Below, piece after piece: positions 17,145-25,447 of a stretch of 58,899 nt of DNA. The notes beneath the pieces were generated by a model. That model did no database searches and was not told where the DNA came from. It was given only the letters and a program-made list of their open reading frames with translations. A program made the position numbers and the translations under genes. The stretch is taken from positions 1 to 58,899 of the forward strand of contig NZ_JTHN01000052.1 in assembly GCF_001399685.1 (NCBI RefSeq). The letters are read 5' to 3'. Each line of letters starts with the position of its first letter. Position 1 is the first letter of the stretch. This DNA is from Paenibacillus sp. A3. Its GTDB lineage: Bacteria; Bacillota; Bacilli; Paenibacillales; NBRC-103111.

Positions 17145-17735
17145 ATGAAAACAAAAACAAGCCGCCAGCAGCAGGCGTTGGAAACGAAAGGCAAGCTGAT
17201 CGATGCCGCCCTCCAGACATTTTCCCGCAAAGGCTTCAGTGAAAGCACGACCAAAGACATTGCCAAGGAAGCCGGAGTTACGGACGGCCTGATCTATCAC
17301 TATTTTCAATCCAAGGAAGATTTGCTGTGGGCCATTCTGGACAAATACACGCTCCTGCATTCGATCCGGCAAGCGCTGGCGGCCATGGACAAGCAAGCTT
17401 CGCTAGAGCACAATTTGACGGCGTATTTTCAAACCTTGTTCCGCAATTTGCGTGAACAGCAGGATTTGATCGTGATGTGCTTCGGCGAGGCTCAGCGTAA
17501 TCCCGAGGTACGTGCCCGGGTGGAAGAAATTATACGCACAGGCGTCGAGCTGCTGCATTCGTTTGTTGCGCCGCTGGTTCGTTTGGACCCGCAGGAGCTG
17601 CTGGTCGCGATCCGCAATGTGCAGACGTCTATGGTTTTTTATTTTTTAATGACCGCCCGGTTCACCGACGATGACACGCAGAGTACGGAGTATATCCGCA
17701 CCTCGGTCAAGCAGTTTTTGAAAATTGTCGCGTAA
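17145..17735 (+). CDS. TetR-family regulator
   Basis: Repressor of 196 residues. The N-terminal helix-turn-helix is typical: LIDAALQTFSRKGFSESTTKDIAKEAGVTDGLIYHYFQSKEDLL is spread over residues 18-62, with TTKDIAKEAGV and LIYHYF as hallmark words. The C-terminal ligand domain is variable. The start has AAAGGAT upstream. The gene lies 61 bases ahead of an FAD hydroxylase on the same strand, and both have operator-like sequence in their promoters, so it probably controls itself and that gene. Confidence 0.9.
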   Translation: MKTKTSRQQQALETKGKLIDAALQTFSRKGFSESTTKDIAKEAGVTDGLIYHYFQSKEDLLWAILDKYTLLHSIRQALAAMDKQASLEHNLTAYFQTLFRNLREQQDLIVMCFGEAQRNPEVRARVEEIIRTGVELLHSFVAPLVRLDPQELLVAIRNVQTSMVFYFLMTARFTDDDTQSTEYIRTSVKQFLKIVA

Positions 17736-17796
17736 ATTTTTTTTGACAATTTCATTGATTAATTACTTAATAAACGAAATTGGAGGCTGGCTTGCT

Positions 17797-19047
17797 ATGA
17801 AACATATGAATTCAGTGCGGAAAATAATCGATGTGGACGTCGCGGTCGTCGGCGCCGGACCCGGGGGCTGCATGCTGAGCTATTTGCTTGCGCGGAGCGG
17901 CGTGAGAACGGCGCTGCTGGAGCGGCATAACCGTTTGGACCGCGAATTCCGGGGGTATTTTTTTCAACCGTCCGTCGTCAAGCTGTTCGATCAGATCGGT
18001 GTGCTGGAGAACATCTTACATATTCCGCATCAGCATGTGTCCAAATTTACGTTTATCGATCACGGCAAAACGCTGTTCGAGGTCCGCTTCGACGAACTGG
18101 AACCGCCTTACAATTACGGTCTGAACATTCCGCAGCCTCCGCTGCTTGAGTTTTTCATCGGGCAGGCCGCCCGTTATCCTAATTTTACGTACTTTGGGGG
18201 AACGGCGGTGACGGACCTGATCGAAGAAGAAGGCGCGGTGCACGGCTTGATCGCCAGAAATCACGAGGGCGACGAGCTGGAAGTGCGCTGCCGGCTTCTT
18301 GCCGGGGCCGACGGACGCCACTCCACGATTCGAAAGCTGGCGGACCTGAGCCAAACGATGGGGGAGTTCGAGTTCGACTTCGTGTGGTTCGATATGCCCA
18401 AAGTTCCGGACAAGGATTACCCGCTGCAAATTCAAATCGAAGACGAAGGCATGCTGATCTATATTCCAAAAGGCGAGGATCAAGTACAGGTCGGCTGGGT
18501 GATTCCGAAAAAGACGTATCCTGAGCTGGTGAAAAAAGGAATCGAGGATTTCGTCCGCACTTTAATTGCCGTCGAGCCGGATCTCCAGAACGTGCTGCCT
18601 CATCATCTCAGGAGCTTTAAGCAATGTTCGGTGCTGGACATTCAAGTTGGCATGACCGATGCATGGGTGAAGGACGGTTTGCTTCTGCTCGGAGATGCGG
18701 CGCATATCGCTTCACCGTTTTCCGGGCAGGGCAACAGCCTGGCCATTCAGGACGCGGTCGTCGCGCACGATACGGTGATGAAGGCGTTGGAATCCGGAGG
18801 CCACGGCATTGTGCCTGCCGAGCTTCTGAAAAGGTACGAGCTTTACCGCAAGCCGGCGGTAGCTGAAATTCAGAACATGCAAGCGATGCAGGCCCGTTTG
18901 ATCGCCATGAAGGCTCCGGCGCTTCTCAGACTGCGGCGCGTGCTCGCACCGGTGATGAGCCGGACGCCGTTTTTTCACCAGATGAGAAATAAAATTGCTA
19001 TGGGTGTTCAGCAGGTGGACGTGAACACCTCGTATTTTACGAAGTAA
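17797..19047 (+). CDS. FAD-dependent monooxygenase (class A flavoprotein hydroxylase)
   Basis: NAD(P)H- and FAD-dependent aromatic or polyketide hydroxylase-like enzyme of 416 residues. All three family motifs are present: the Rossmann VVGAGPGGCMLSYLLARSG near residue 17, the DG motif LLAGADGRHSTIRKLA near 175, and the GD motif LLLGDAAHIASPFSGQG near 295. The ATG at 17797 is preceded by GGAGG; the longer reading frame begins inside the upstream gene. A TTGACA with AT-rich sequence (17744-17775) suggests a separate promoter with a partial copy of the TetR operator. The substrate is unknown; resistance or detoxification is as likely as biosynthesis. Confidence 0.88.
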   Translation: MKHMNSVRKIIDVDVAVVGAGPGGCMLSYLLARSGVRTALLERHNRLDREFRGYFFQPSVVKLFDQIGVLENILHIPHQHVSKFTFIDHGKTLFEVRFDELEPPYNYGLNIPQPPLLEFFIGQAARYPNFTYFGGTAVTDLIEEEGAVHGLIARNHEGDELEVRCRLLAGADGRHSTIRKLADLSQTMGEFEFDFVWFDMPKVPDKDYPLQIQIEDEGMLIYIPKGEDQVQVGWVIPKKTYPELVKKGIEDFVRTLIAVEPDLQNVLPHHLRSFKQCSVLDIQVGMTDAWVKDGLLLLGDAAHIASPFSGQGNSLAIQDAVVAHDTVMKALESGGHGIVPAELLKRYELYRKPAVAEIQNMQAMQARLIAMKAPALLRLRRVLAPVMSRTPFFHQMRNKIAMGVQQVDVNTSYFTK

Positions 19048-19176
19048 ATTCTTTGATACCGGGCCTGAACCTCCGATTCGGGAATTCGGCGCCGGAAGAA
19101 GCCAATACGCCGGATTCTTACGACGCGAATCCCAAGCGACAATGTTAAGTTGCCGCAGATCTATGCTATGGATCGC

Positions 19177-20094
19177 TCATTCGACAACCGCGTTTGCAAA
19201 ATGCGAGTGTTCGTATGCGTAATAGCCGTCGGTGCGTCCTTGAAAGTAGTGTCCTTGGATGTGGGCTGGGCTCCAATGCTCTTGAAGACGCAAGCGGATG
19301 TCCAGCAGTTCGTCCGGGAGAGCGGACGGATCAAGACCCGTTAGCATAGGCTCGCCTGCACTTCGCAGCATCTCCTGCATCAGCTTTACGCGCTTGGCCG
19401 TCCGTTCGGCGTCGAAGGCGTCCGTATCCCAGTAATCGAATGTGACCGAGCTGCCCGGCGGGCAGAGGCTGGCGATTGAATGCAGCGTGGAGAATACCGC
19501 TTCCCGGGGCAAGTAATGGATGACACCCAGCCAACTAAAGAAACTTAATGACTGCGCATCGAACGACGATCTGGCTAGCGCCGTCTCCAAATTCTCCTTC
19601 GTAAAATCCAACGGCACAAAGTGGAGGTTGGACGGGAGCTCCCATCCCAATTCCGTAAGCCTGCGGCGCTTAAAGGCTTGCGTAGCAGGATGGTCGATTT
19701 CGAACACTTGGATATCCTTTAACGTCTCCGGATTCCTGAACGCAAACGTATCCATTCCGGCTCCGAGGATCAAATACTGTTTAGTCCCTTGCCTGATAGC
19801 GCTCTCAAGACGATCCTCCGCATACCGTGCCCGGCTGAGAAAGAGAGAGGTCGGAAAATAGTTTTGCAGCATGCACGCCACTGCCGCCGTCCGGTCTTCG
19901 CAAGTGGCAGCGCGTTCAGGATCGACGAGCTGAAGCGTCGTTACCATCGTCTGTTCGAATGCGGCGTGTTCCTCTTCCTTCAGCAAAAGATGGGCCAGAA
20001 AATCATTGAAAATTTTTGGCCTTTCGTGAACGGCATGATAGCCCCGCAGGTATGCGCTCATCAGGGCGGAGCGTTTGACTTTTGAATCTTCCAT
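19177..20094 (-). CDS. LCMT/PPM1-family SAM-dependent methyltransferase
   Basis: Class I methyltransferase of the leucine-carboxyl-methyltransferase family, whose bacterial members methylate carboxylates or natural products. The product is 305 residues. Recognisable are the RARYAEDRLESAIRQG segment, the SAM motif YLILGAGMDTFAFR (about 105-118), VFEIDHPATQAFKRRRL and FSWLGVIHYLPREAV. The ATG at 20094 is preferred over 20100 because GGAGG abuts the latter and stands six bases from the former. It is convergent with the FAD gene. The substrate is unknown. Confidence 0.88.
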   Translation of the reverse strand: MEDSKVKRSALMSAYLRGYHAVHERPKIFNDFLAHLLLKEEEHAAFEQTMVTTLQLVDPERAATCEDRTAAVACMLQNYFPTSLFLSRARYAEDRLESAIRQGTKQYLILGAGMDTFAFRNPETLKDIQVFEIDHPATQAFKRRRLTELGWELPSNLHFVPLDFTKENLETALARSSFDAQSLSFFSWLGVIHYLPREAVFSTLHSIASLCPPGSSVTFDYWDTDAFDAERTAKRVKLMQEMLRSAGEPMLTGLDPSALPDELLDIRLRLQEHWSPAHIQGHYFQGRTDGYYAYEHSHFANAVVE

Positions 20095-20179
20095 TGTCAT
20101 CCTCCTTTACTAACCAATTGATGGAAAAGGGAATATTAAACAATTATAAACCGTTTTCAGCAGTAGGGACATATTTTTT

Positions 20180-20221
20180 TTGACAACTCGGAGTTGTTTC
20201 GTTTAAAGTAGGTAGTATACT
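20180..20221 (+). promoter_or_regulatory. Control region of the trmB-azlCD operon
   Basis: TTGACA (20180-20185), an 18-base spacer and TAAAGT (20204-20209), with the inverted repeat CAACTCGGAGTTG in the spacer and the palindrome-like AGTATACT just downstream. Either repeat could be an autoregulatory site. Confidence 0.45.
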
Positions 20222-20247
20222 AACTACTATGAATCGGAGGGTGATCT

Positions 20248-21072
20248 ATGGAAGACGTGTTCAAGGAACTGCAAAAACTCGGTTTTTCCCCATACGAGTG
20301 CAAGGCATACGTCGGCCTGCTGAAGTCGCACCCTGTCACCGGCTACGAAATAAGCAAGCGCTCGGGCGTGCCCCGGTCGATGATTTACGAGGTGCTCGGG
20401 AAGCTGATGGACAAAGGCGCGGTTCACCTTGTCCCATCCGAGCCGGTAAAATATGCTCCGGTGCCGGCAGACGAATGGATCGGCCGGTTGAGGAAGCAAT
20501 TCGACCAGTCCTTTGCATATTTGGAGAAATCGTTGACGATGCTGCAGCAGGAGCGGGAAATGGATGTCATCTGGCATATCCGCAGCGACGAATCAGTCAT
20601 GAACGAAATCGCGGATCTGATCGGCAGAGCCGAGAAGGAGCTGTGGCTTTCGGTCTGGGAGCCGCAGGTTCCCGAGGTTAAGGCGTCGGTGGAGCGCCAT
20701 CTCCGGGAGGGAGTTCCTGTGTTTTCCGTTCTGTTCGGAGCGCCGGAGACGCAGATCGGGACGACGTTTCACCATGACTACATGACGCCGGAGGTGGTGA
20801 AAGATCGGACCGGAGGGTATTTGACGATTGCCGCCCGGGACGGTGAAGAGGTGCTGATCGCCAACTTTTCGGGCGAATCGACCACTTGGGCGGTCAAGAC
20901 GCACGACCCGGCCCTCGTGCTGGTAGCGACGGAATATGTCCGGCATGACATCATGATCGAAGAAATCACGGCCCAATTCGGTCCGGAGAGGCTGGATGCG
21001 CTGTGGCGGAACAATCCGGCTCTGACGCATGTCGTGACCGGAAAGCGGCTGGAGTCTCGGGAGGAATCATGA
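20248..21072 (+). CDS. TrmB-family transcriptional regulator
   Basis: TrmB-type regulator of 274 residues. The N-terminal winged helix is clear (LGFSPYECKAYVGLLKSHP, then ISKRSGVPRSMIYEVLGKL, residues 10-55), followed by a coiled segment and the phospholipase-D-like effector domain. GGAGGGTGATCT precedes the ATG. It overlaps azlC by four bases, so it most likely regulates the branched-chain amino acid exporter of the same operon. TrmB proteins are better known for sugar control, so the ligand remains open. Confidence 0.88.
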   Translation: MEDVFKELQKLGFSPYECKAYVGLLKSHPVTGYEISKRSGVPRSMIYEVLGKLMDKGAVHLVPSEPVKYAPVPADEWIGRLRKQFDQSFAYLEKSLTMLQQEREMDVIWHIRSDESVMNEIADLIGRAEKELWLSVWEPQVPEVKASVERHLREGVPVFSVLFGAPETQIGTTFHHDYMTPEVVKDRTGGYLTIAARDGEEVLIANFSGESTTWAVKTHDPALVLVATEYVRHDIMIEEITAQFGPERLDALWRNNPALTHVVTGKRLESREES

Positions 21073-21803
21073 GCGAGAAACAAATGCATGCGGTTTACCC
21101 GGGAAGTACCGGAAACGAAGAAGGGTTTATTCAAGGCGTGAAGGACTGTTTGCCTACGGTGCTGGGCTATTTGAGCATCGGCTTCGCGGCCGGCGTCGTC
21201 GAGAAAACGGCAGGGATGTCCCTTGCCGAAATTGCGCTGATGTCCTTGCTGCTGTATGCCGGTTCGGCGCAGTTCATCGCTGCCGGCATGATGGCGGCGG
21301 GCAGCCCCGCCACGGCCATCATTTTTACCGTATTTTTCGTCAACCTGCGCCATCTCCTCATGAGCGCAGCGCTGGCGCCTTATTTCCGGCATCTGCCGGC
21401 ATGGAGAAATGCAGGGATCGGCTCCCTGTTAACCGACGAGACGTTCGGCGTAGCCGCTTCCCGACTAACGGGCAGGTCCAAGGGCAGCGAGAAGTGGATG
21501 TTCGGCTTAAATGTGACCGCCTATCTCAACTGGCTTGTCGCCAATGTGGCCGGGGGCATTTTCGGTCAATGGATTCCCGAACCGGAAAAGTTCGGACTTG
21601 ACTATGCGTTGCCTGCCATGTTCATCGGCCTGTTCATGCTTCAACTGATGGAACGCTCGAAGCCCGGCGTAGATCTCCTCGTTGCATTTAGCGCCGTGGC
21701 GACGGCCATTGCCGGAAGTGTTTTTATATCCGAAAGCGCAGGCGTGCTGATCGCGATCTTGTTTGCCGCAAGTATAGGAGTGTGGATTGAAAAATGGAAA
21801 TAA
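21069..21803 (+). CDS. azlC: Branched-chain amino acid exporter, large subunit AzlC
   Basis: Large membrane subunit of the AzlCD exporter, known in Bacillus to expel leucine analogues and branched-chain amino acids. It has 244 residues with several membrane segments. Family words are visible: DCLPTVLGYLSIGFAAGV, LLLYAGSAQFIAAGM, FFVNLRHLLMSAALAPYF and TDETFGVA. The ATG at 21069 overlaps the trmB stop (ATGA) and has GGGAGGA upstream. It overlaps azlD by ten bases. Confidence 0.95.
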   Translation: MSEKQMHAVYPGSTGNEEGFIQGVKDCLPTVLGYLSIGFAAGVVEKTAGMSLAEIALMSLLLYAGSAQFIAAGMMAAGSPATAIIFTVFFVNLRHLLMSAALAPYFRHLPAWRNAGIGSLLTDETFGVAASRLTGRSKGSEKWMFGLNVTAYLNWLVANVAGGIFGQWIPEPEKFGLDYALPAMFIGLFMLQLMERSKPGVDLLVAFSAVATAIAGSVFISESAGVLIAILFAASIGVWIEKWK

Positions 21804-22132
21804 GACCGAGCTTTCTATGGATGCTTCTGGGAGCGTCGCTCGTGACGCTGCTCCCGAGAATTTTGCCGCTTATCGTACTGAGCCGCATCCGGCTGCCGGA
21901 TTGGGGGCTGCGCTGGCTCGGTCATATCCCGATTGCCGTGATGTCCGCTTTGCTGGCGCAAGAGCTGCTTGTATCGAAAGGCGCCTTCTCGCCGCAGCCC
22001 GTCGCCCTGCTTGCCGCCGTTCCGGCATTTGCCGTAGCTTATTTCACGCGGAGCTTGTTAGGCACGGTTGTGACGGGCATTGCGGCAACGATGCTGTTCC
22101 GTTATCTTTCCTCGCTGCTTGCTTTATCATGA
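21794..22132 (+). CDS. azlD: Branched-chain amino acid exporter, small subunit AzlD
   Basis: Small partner of AzlC, 112 residues with about four membrane segments, of normal length. LLGASLVTLLPRILPL at the N-terminus and AVPAFAVAYFTRSLLGTVVTG are typical. It starts within the end of azlC, in another frame, which indicates coupled translation. Confidence 0.93.
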   Translation: MEIRPSFLWMLLGASLVTLLPRILPLIVLSRIRLPDWGLRWLGHIPIAVMSALLAQELLVSKGAFSPQPVALLAAVPAFAVAYFTRSLLGTVVTGIAATMLFRYLSSLLALS

Positions 22133-22145
22133 AATGAGCATCAAG

Positions 22146-22222
22146 TGGGGACAGGAGTTCCGCGGATGATTCGGGTCGGTTCTGGACGGTGGGAAGCGGG
22201 ACAGACCTGTCCTCTTTTTTTG
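22146..22222 (+). terminator. Terminator after azlD
   Basis: GGGGACAGG and CCTGTCCTC pair over a long loop, and a TTTTTTT run follows. Confidence 0.5.
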
Positions 22223-22247
22223 AAATCGAGGCGAAGAGGCGGTTCAC

Positions 22248-22784
22248 TCAGACGCGCGCGTTGATGTACCCCCTCGCGATTAAATACTCCACGACTTTGG
22301 CTGCGCATGCTTCTTCGGTTTCCTGTTCCGTATCGACGACAAGCTCGGGCTGCTCCGGCTCCTCATAAGGATCGGAAATCCCCGTGAAATGAGCAATTTC
22401 CCCGTTTATCGCCTTTCGATAAAGTCCTTTGACGTCCCTGCGGATGCATTCCTTCAGCGAACATTTCACATATACCTCTATGAAAGGAGCGGTTTCCCGG
22501 CGTACATAATCTCTCATGGACCGGTAAGGGGATATAAAAGAGGCCAGTACGATAACCCCGTTGCGGGTAAGCAGCTTGGCCACGTAGGCCACCCGCTCGA
22601 TGTTGCGGAACCGGTCTTCGCGCGAGAAGCCGAGATCGGCACAAAGCTGCCGCCTTACCTCGTCGCCGTCCAACCGCTCGACGGGGAATCCGGCGGATAC
22701 GAGCTTTTCTTCAACCAGCCGGCAGATCGTTGATTTTCCGGCGCCGGACAAACCGGTTAACCAAACTGTAGCTCCGCTAGACAT
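22248..22784 (-). CDS. cysC: Adenylylsulfate (APS) kinase
   Basis: Phosphorylates adenosine 5'-phosphosulfate to PAPS, the sulfate donor. The protein is 178 residues, typical for stand-alone CysC. The P-loop GLSGAGKST (about 11-19), RLDGDEVRRQL, the FSREDR and NIERVAYVAKLL segment, FISPYRSMR and VKGLYRKA are all diagnostic. The ATG at 22784 has GGAG eight bases away; a second ATG two codons upstream is too close to it. It is divergent from a sulfotransferase gene, which suggests PAPS made here is used for sulfation rather than assimilation. Confidence 0.95.
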   Translation of the reverse strand: MSSGATVWLTGLSGAGKSTICRLVEEKLVSAGFPVERLDGDEVRRQLCADLGFSREDRFRNIERVAYVAKLLTRNGVIVLASFISPYRSMRDYVRRETAPFIEVYVKCSLKECIRRDVKGLYRKAINGEIAHFTGISDPYEEPEQPELVVDTEQETEEACAAKVVEYLIARGYINARV

Positions 22785-22912
22785 ATGCATTTCTCCTTCT
22801 TTTTAATATTTGACGAACATAGACATATAAGAAAGAAGCATGAAGATGGCACCTATGGTTAATGAACCGCATTCGGATTTGGATGCCATATTGAATGAAA
22901 AGGGGAATTGAA

Positions 22913-23653
22913 ATGGATGTCATCATCTCGGCCGTCGCTAACCGTACGGGCTCAACCTTGGTCCAGCGCATCTTCAATGCCCGCCGGAAAACGCTGATTT
23001 GGGGAGAGCACGGGGGAATCGTGTCCGAATTCGTCAGAATCGGCGAGCTGGCGGGATACTTTTCGATCCAAGGCAGGGAGGAAAAGGAAGCCTACTTCAA
23101 GAGCGGCGAGGATCCGAACACTTGGATTGCCAATATGTCGCCCGATTTGGAGCGAATCAGGGAAGGGGTCGGGCAAGCCCTCAAGGCATGCTTCAGCGCC
23201 ATGTATGCGGAACACCGTGACACTCATGACCGAATCGGCTTCAAGGAAGTCCGTTACGGGAAGCCGGAAATCGAACTGCTGAAATCATGCTACCCTGATG
23301 CCGTTATCGTACTGTTGGTCCGTCATCCCGTTGCTGTATGGAAAAGCGAAACGTCTTACTGGTCGGGGGATGCGGGCTTGTTCGCCAGGATCTGGAACGA
23401 GCGGGCGCTGCAGTATGCGGAGCTTCACGATCCGGACCGGGGCATTCATCTGCTGCGGTACGAGGAGCTTGTCGAACGGGACGAGGCTGTGCTCAGCCTA
23501 TTGGCGGAGCTGGCCGACGTGTCGCGCGACGAGATCGACAACGTGCTGGACGTGAATTTGAACAGCACCCGTTCCGAACGGTCGGCCATTGACATCGAGC
23601 AGATCCGGGCGTTGTGTAAGGAAGGGATGGAGCGGCTTCGCTACATCGATTAA
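22913..23653 (+). CDS. PAPS-dependent sulfotransferase-like protein
   Basis: A sulfotransferase-fold protein of 246 residues that would move sulfate from PAPS to a hydroxyl or amine. The 5'-phosphosulfate loop is ANRTGSTLVQRIF (about residues 8-20). The 3'-phosphate-binding strand and helix is VLLVRHPVAVWKSETSYW (about 128-145), with Arg and Ser in the expected places. The ATG at 22913 follows AAAAGGGGA. It is divergently arranged with cysC, sharing a 128-base control region. The acceptor is unknown. Confidence 0.8.
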   Translation: MDVIISAVANRTGSTLVQRIFNARRKTLIWGEHGGIVSEFVRIGELAGYFSIQGREEKEAYFKSGEDPNTWIANMSPDLERIREGVGQALKACFSAMYAEHRDTHDRIGFKEVRYGKPEIELLKSCYPDAVIVLLVRHPVAVWKSETSYWSGDAGLFARIWNERALQYAELHDPDRGIHLLRYEELVERDEAVLSLLAELADVSRDEIDNVLDVNLNSTRSERSAIDIEQIRALCKEGMERLRYID

Positions 23654-23660
23654 ATGGTCA

Positions 23661-23697
23661 ATCAGGAGACTTCTTCGTTGAAAAGGCTCCTGACTTT
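23661..23697. terminator. Hairpin between convergent sulfotransferase and methyltransferase genes
   Basis: TCAGGAG and CTCCTGA are seven-base arms with a short T-rich tail (TTTG). Confidence 0.45.
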
Positions 23698-23721
23698 GCC
23701 CGAGAACCTGCCTCGTAGACG

Positions 23722-24690
23722 CTAAGCTTGAGGCTTCCGCAAGGTGGTCATCGAGAAGCCGCAGCCTTGCAGCAGCGTATCGATAAACCGGTTTAAAGCA
23801 GGGTTGCCCGTATCCGCAACGCGGGATTGCGTGACCTCGTTGCCGTAGATTTGCAGCAATTGGTCGGTTAAAAATTTGTTGAACCAACCCATGACAAGGT
23901 CCGCTGCGATGCGGCTCGTCGGATTGTCGATGTCGGCGAACGCCGAGCAGAATTCCTCTCCCCAGAACCGGCTGTTAAGAATGTTGCTGATATTGAGAAG
24001 AGGGCGGATCGGAAAAGGGAACGCTTGAACGATTTCGAAGTGCTTGGAAAACCGGTCGAGGATATCTTCCAACGTTTCGACGCCGATATGTCCTTCCATG
24101 TACACGTATTTGCGCACGATATCGTCCGGGTTCCTGGGGTTGCAGTTCAGATAGTCGATAAACCCCGACTCAATCCCGTGAAATCCGTACCCGCCGGGCT
24201 TCGTAATGCGGCTTAGTTCCGCAATCATTCGATCCTTGCTCCGGAATTCGACATGACCGAAGAAGTCCATCGTATAAATGAAATCGAACTCGTTGTCGGC
24301 ATACGGCAGCCCTTGCACGACATCGTGCGTCACAGCATGGTCGAAACCATTCTGCCTGGCGATCTCCATGCAGCTTGAGCTCATATCGACGCCGAACAAT
24401 TCAATTTCCGGAAAAAAATGCTTCAATCTCGCGCCAAAGGTTCCGGAGCCGCATCCGACTTCGAGCGCCTTGACCGGGTTGTTTGCTGTGTCGGACAAGC
24501 AGCGGCGAAGCGCTTCATACAGGTAATGCGCTTTTTGGTAGACAAGCGTATTCCGCGTTGCCCGACTCTCGTTCGCTACGACCCCCACCACATTGCCGTA
24601 TGCGTATCGTTCCTGATAATAAGCGGCAGGGTCGATATCGAAAAGGGCGTAGGTAATATCGTCCTTCGTAAAAGGAGATTTTTCGCTCAA
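23722..24690 (-). CDS. Class I SAM-dependent methyltransferase
   Basis: Methyltransferase of 322 residues with a Methyltransf_11/25-type core: motif I ALEVGCGSGTFGARLKHFFP (about 75-94), LFGVDMSSSCMEIA, and GLPYADNEFDFIYTMDFFGHV with post-motif LSRITKPGG. The start is TTG at 24690, eight bases after GGAGG; the nearby ATG is out of frame. The N-terminus (AYYQERYAYG) resembles methyltransferases acting on small molecules or lipids. A functional link to the sulfation genes is possible by position only. Confidence 0.85.
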   Translation of the reverse strand: MSEKSPFTKDDITYALFDIDPAAYYQERYAYGNVVGVVANESRATRNTLVYQKAHYLYEALRRCLSDTANNPVKALEVGCGSGTFGARLKHFFPEIELFGVDMSSSCMEIARQNGFDHAVTHDVVQGLPYADNEFDFIYTMDFFGHVEFRSKDRMIAELSRITKPGGYGFHGIESGFIDYLNCNPRNPDDIVRKYVYMEGHIGVETLEDILDRFSKHFEIVQAFPFPIRPLLNISNILNSRFWGEEFCSAFADIDNPTSRIAADLVMGWFNKFLTDQLLQIYGNEVTQSRVADTGNPALNRFIDTLLQGCGFSMTTLRKPQA

Positions 24691-24837
24691 CGTTCATTCC
24701 TCCTAGGATCGTGCGCAGCCCGCGCAATCGCATAAATCACTATATTCCGCGACCTCATGCGGCGAAACCTCAAAGAAGGACTTCTTGCGATTTTCGCATC
24801 CGATCCGGGATTGATTTATCGGCTGGCTTCGGTAAAT

Positions 24838-24893
24838 TTGACATGAGGCCGGGAAAACGGATAAACTATTAGTGAAGTTAACTTAATAGTTAA
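24838..24893 (+). promoter_or_regulatory. MarR-gene promoter and inverted-repeat operator
   Basis: TTGACA (24838-24843), an 18-base spacer and TAAACT (24862-24867), followed at 24878-24893 by TTAACTTAATAGTTAA, six-base arms around TAAT. It ends just before the start codon, consistent with autorepression. Confidence 0.6.
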
Positions 24894-24903
24894 GGTGATC
24901 AAG

Positions 24904-25356
24904 ATGAATGAACAGCTGATCCGTTACGTGAAAGAGATCAACAAAGCCGAATACGATACCAATGTGATGCTAACGCTGGAATATGCCGCGTTGGTCGATG
25001 AGACGATTACGGATAAGCAGCTCATTGTGCTCGGTATGGTTCATGAGCACGGCCGGCTTAATACGGGCGAGATTGCCGAAAAAATGGGAATTACGCCGAG
25101 CGCCGTCAGCCAATTTCTCGGCAAGCTGGAGAAAGCGGGGTACATTAAGCGGTCGATCAATCCGGGCAACCGCAGGGAGATCATCGTCGAGCTGGATCGG
25201 CGGGGCATCGAGTATATGGCCCGAAACGAGCAGATCGAGCGTTCCATTATCGAACGTTACTATTCGAAGCTGGGGATGGACGATATTTTGACTTTGAGAA
25301 AAATTGTTTTGAAGCTGAAAGCGATTGTTGAAGAGGAACAGGCGAAAGGAAACTAA
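24904..25356 (+). CDS. MarR-family regulator
   Basis: Winged-helix MarR-type repressor of 150 residues. The DNA-binding part LNTGEIAEKMGITPSAVSQFLGKLEKAGYI (words GEIAEKMGITPSAV and LEKAGYI) lies at about 52-82, followed by the wing NPGNRREIIVEL. ATG at 24904 is chosen over the GTG at 24895 because AAGGTGAT is correctly spaced only for it. It lies upstream of a serine hydrolase gene on the same strand, its probable target. Confidence 0.9.
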   Translation: MNEQLIRYVKEINKAEYDTNVMLTLEYAALVDETITDKQLIVLGMVHEHGRLNTGEIAEKMGITPSAVSQFLGKLEKAGYIKRSINPGNRREIIVELDRRGIEYMARNEQIERSIIERYYSKLGMDDILTLRKIVLKLKAIVEEEQAKGN

Positions 25357-25447
25357 TTTTTTTTTGGACCATTATTAAGTCGGCTAAATAATTAATAAAT
25401 GTTAATCGTATATAACGAAACGGCTCCAAGAGAGGAGATCAACTCGA

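Noticed and set aside
20180..20200. CAACTCGGAG before trmB as a third copy of the phased-repeat element
   Set aside because: Ten bases match the element at 35669, but the TTTACA and GTAACA hexamers are absent and the match is explained by its own inverted repeat.
14974..24690. A single biosynthetic gene cluster (methyltransferases, hydroxylase, sulfotransferase, exporter)
   Set aside because: The genes lie on both strands with separate promoters and regulators, and no core synthase (NRPS, PKS, terpene or RiPP) is present.
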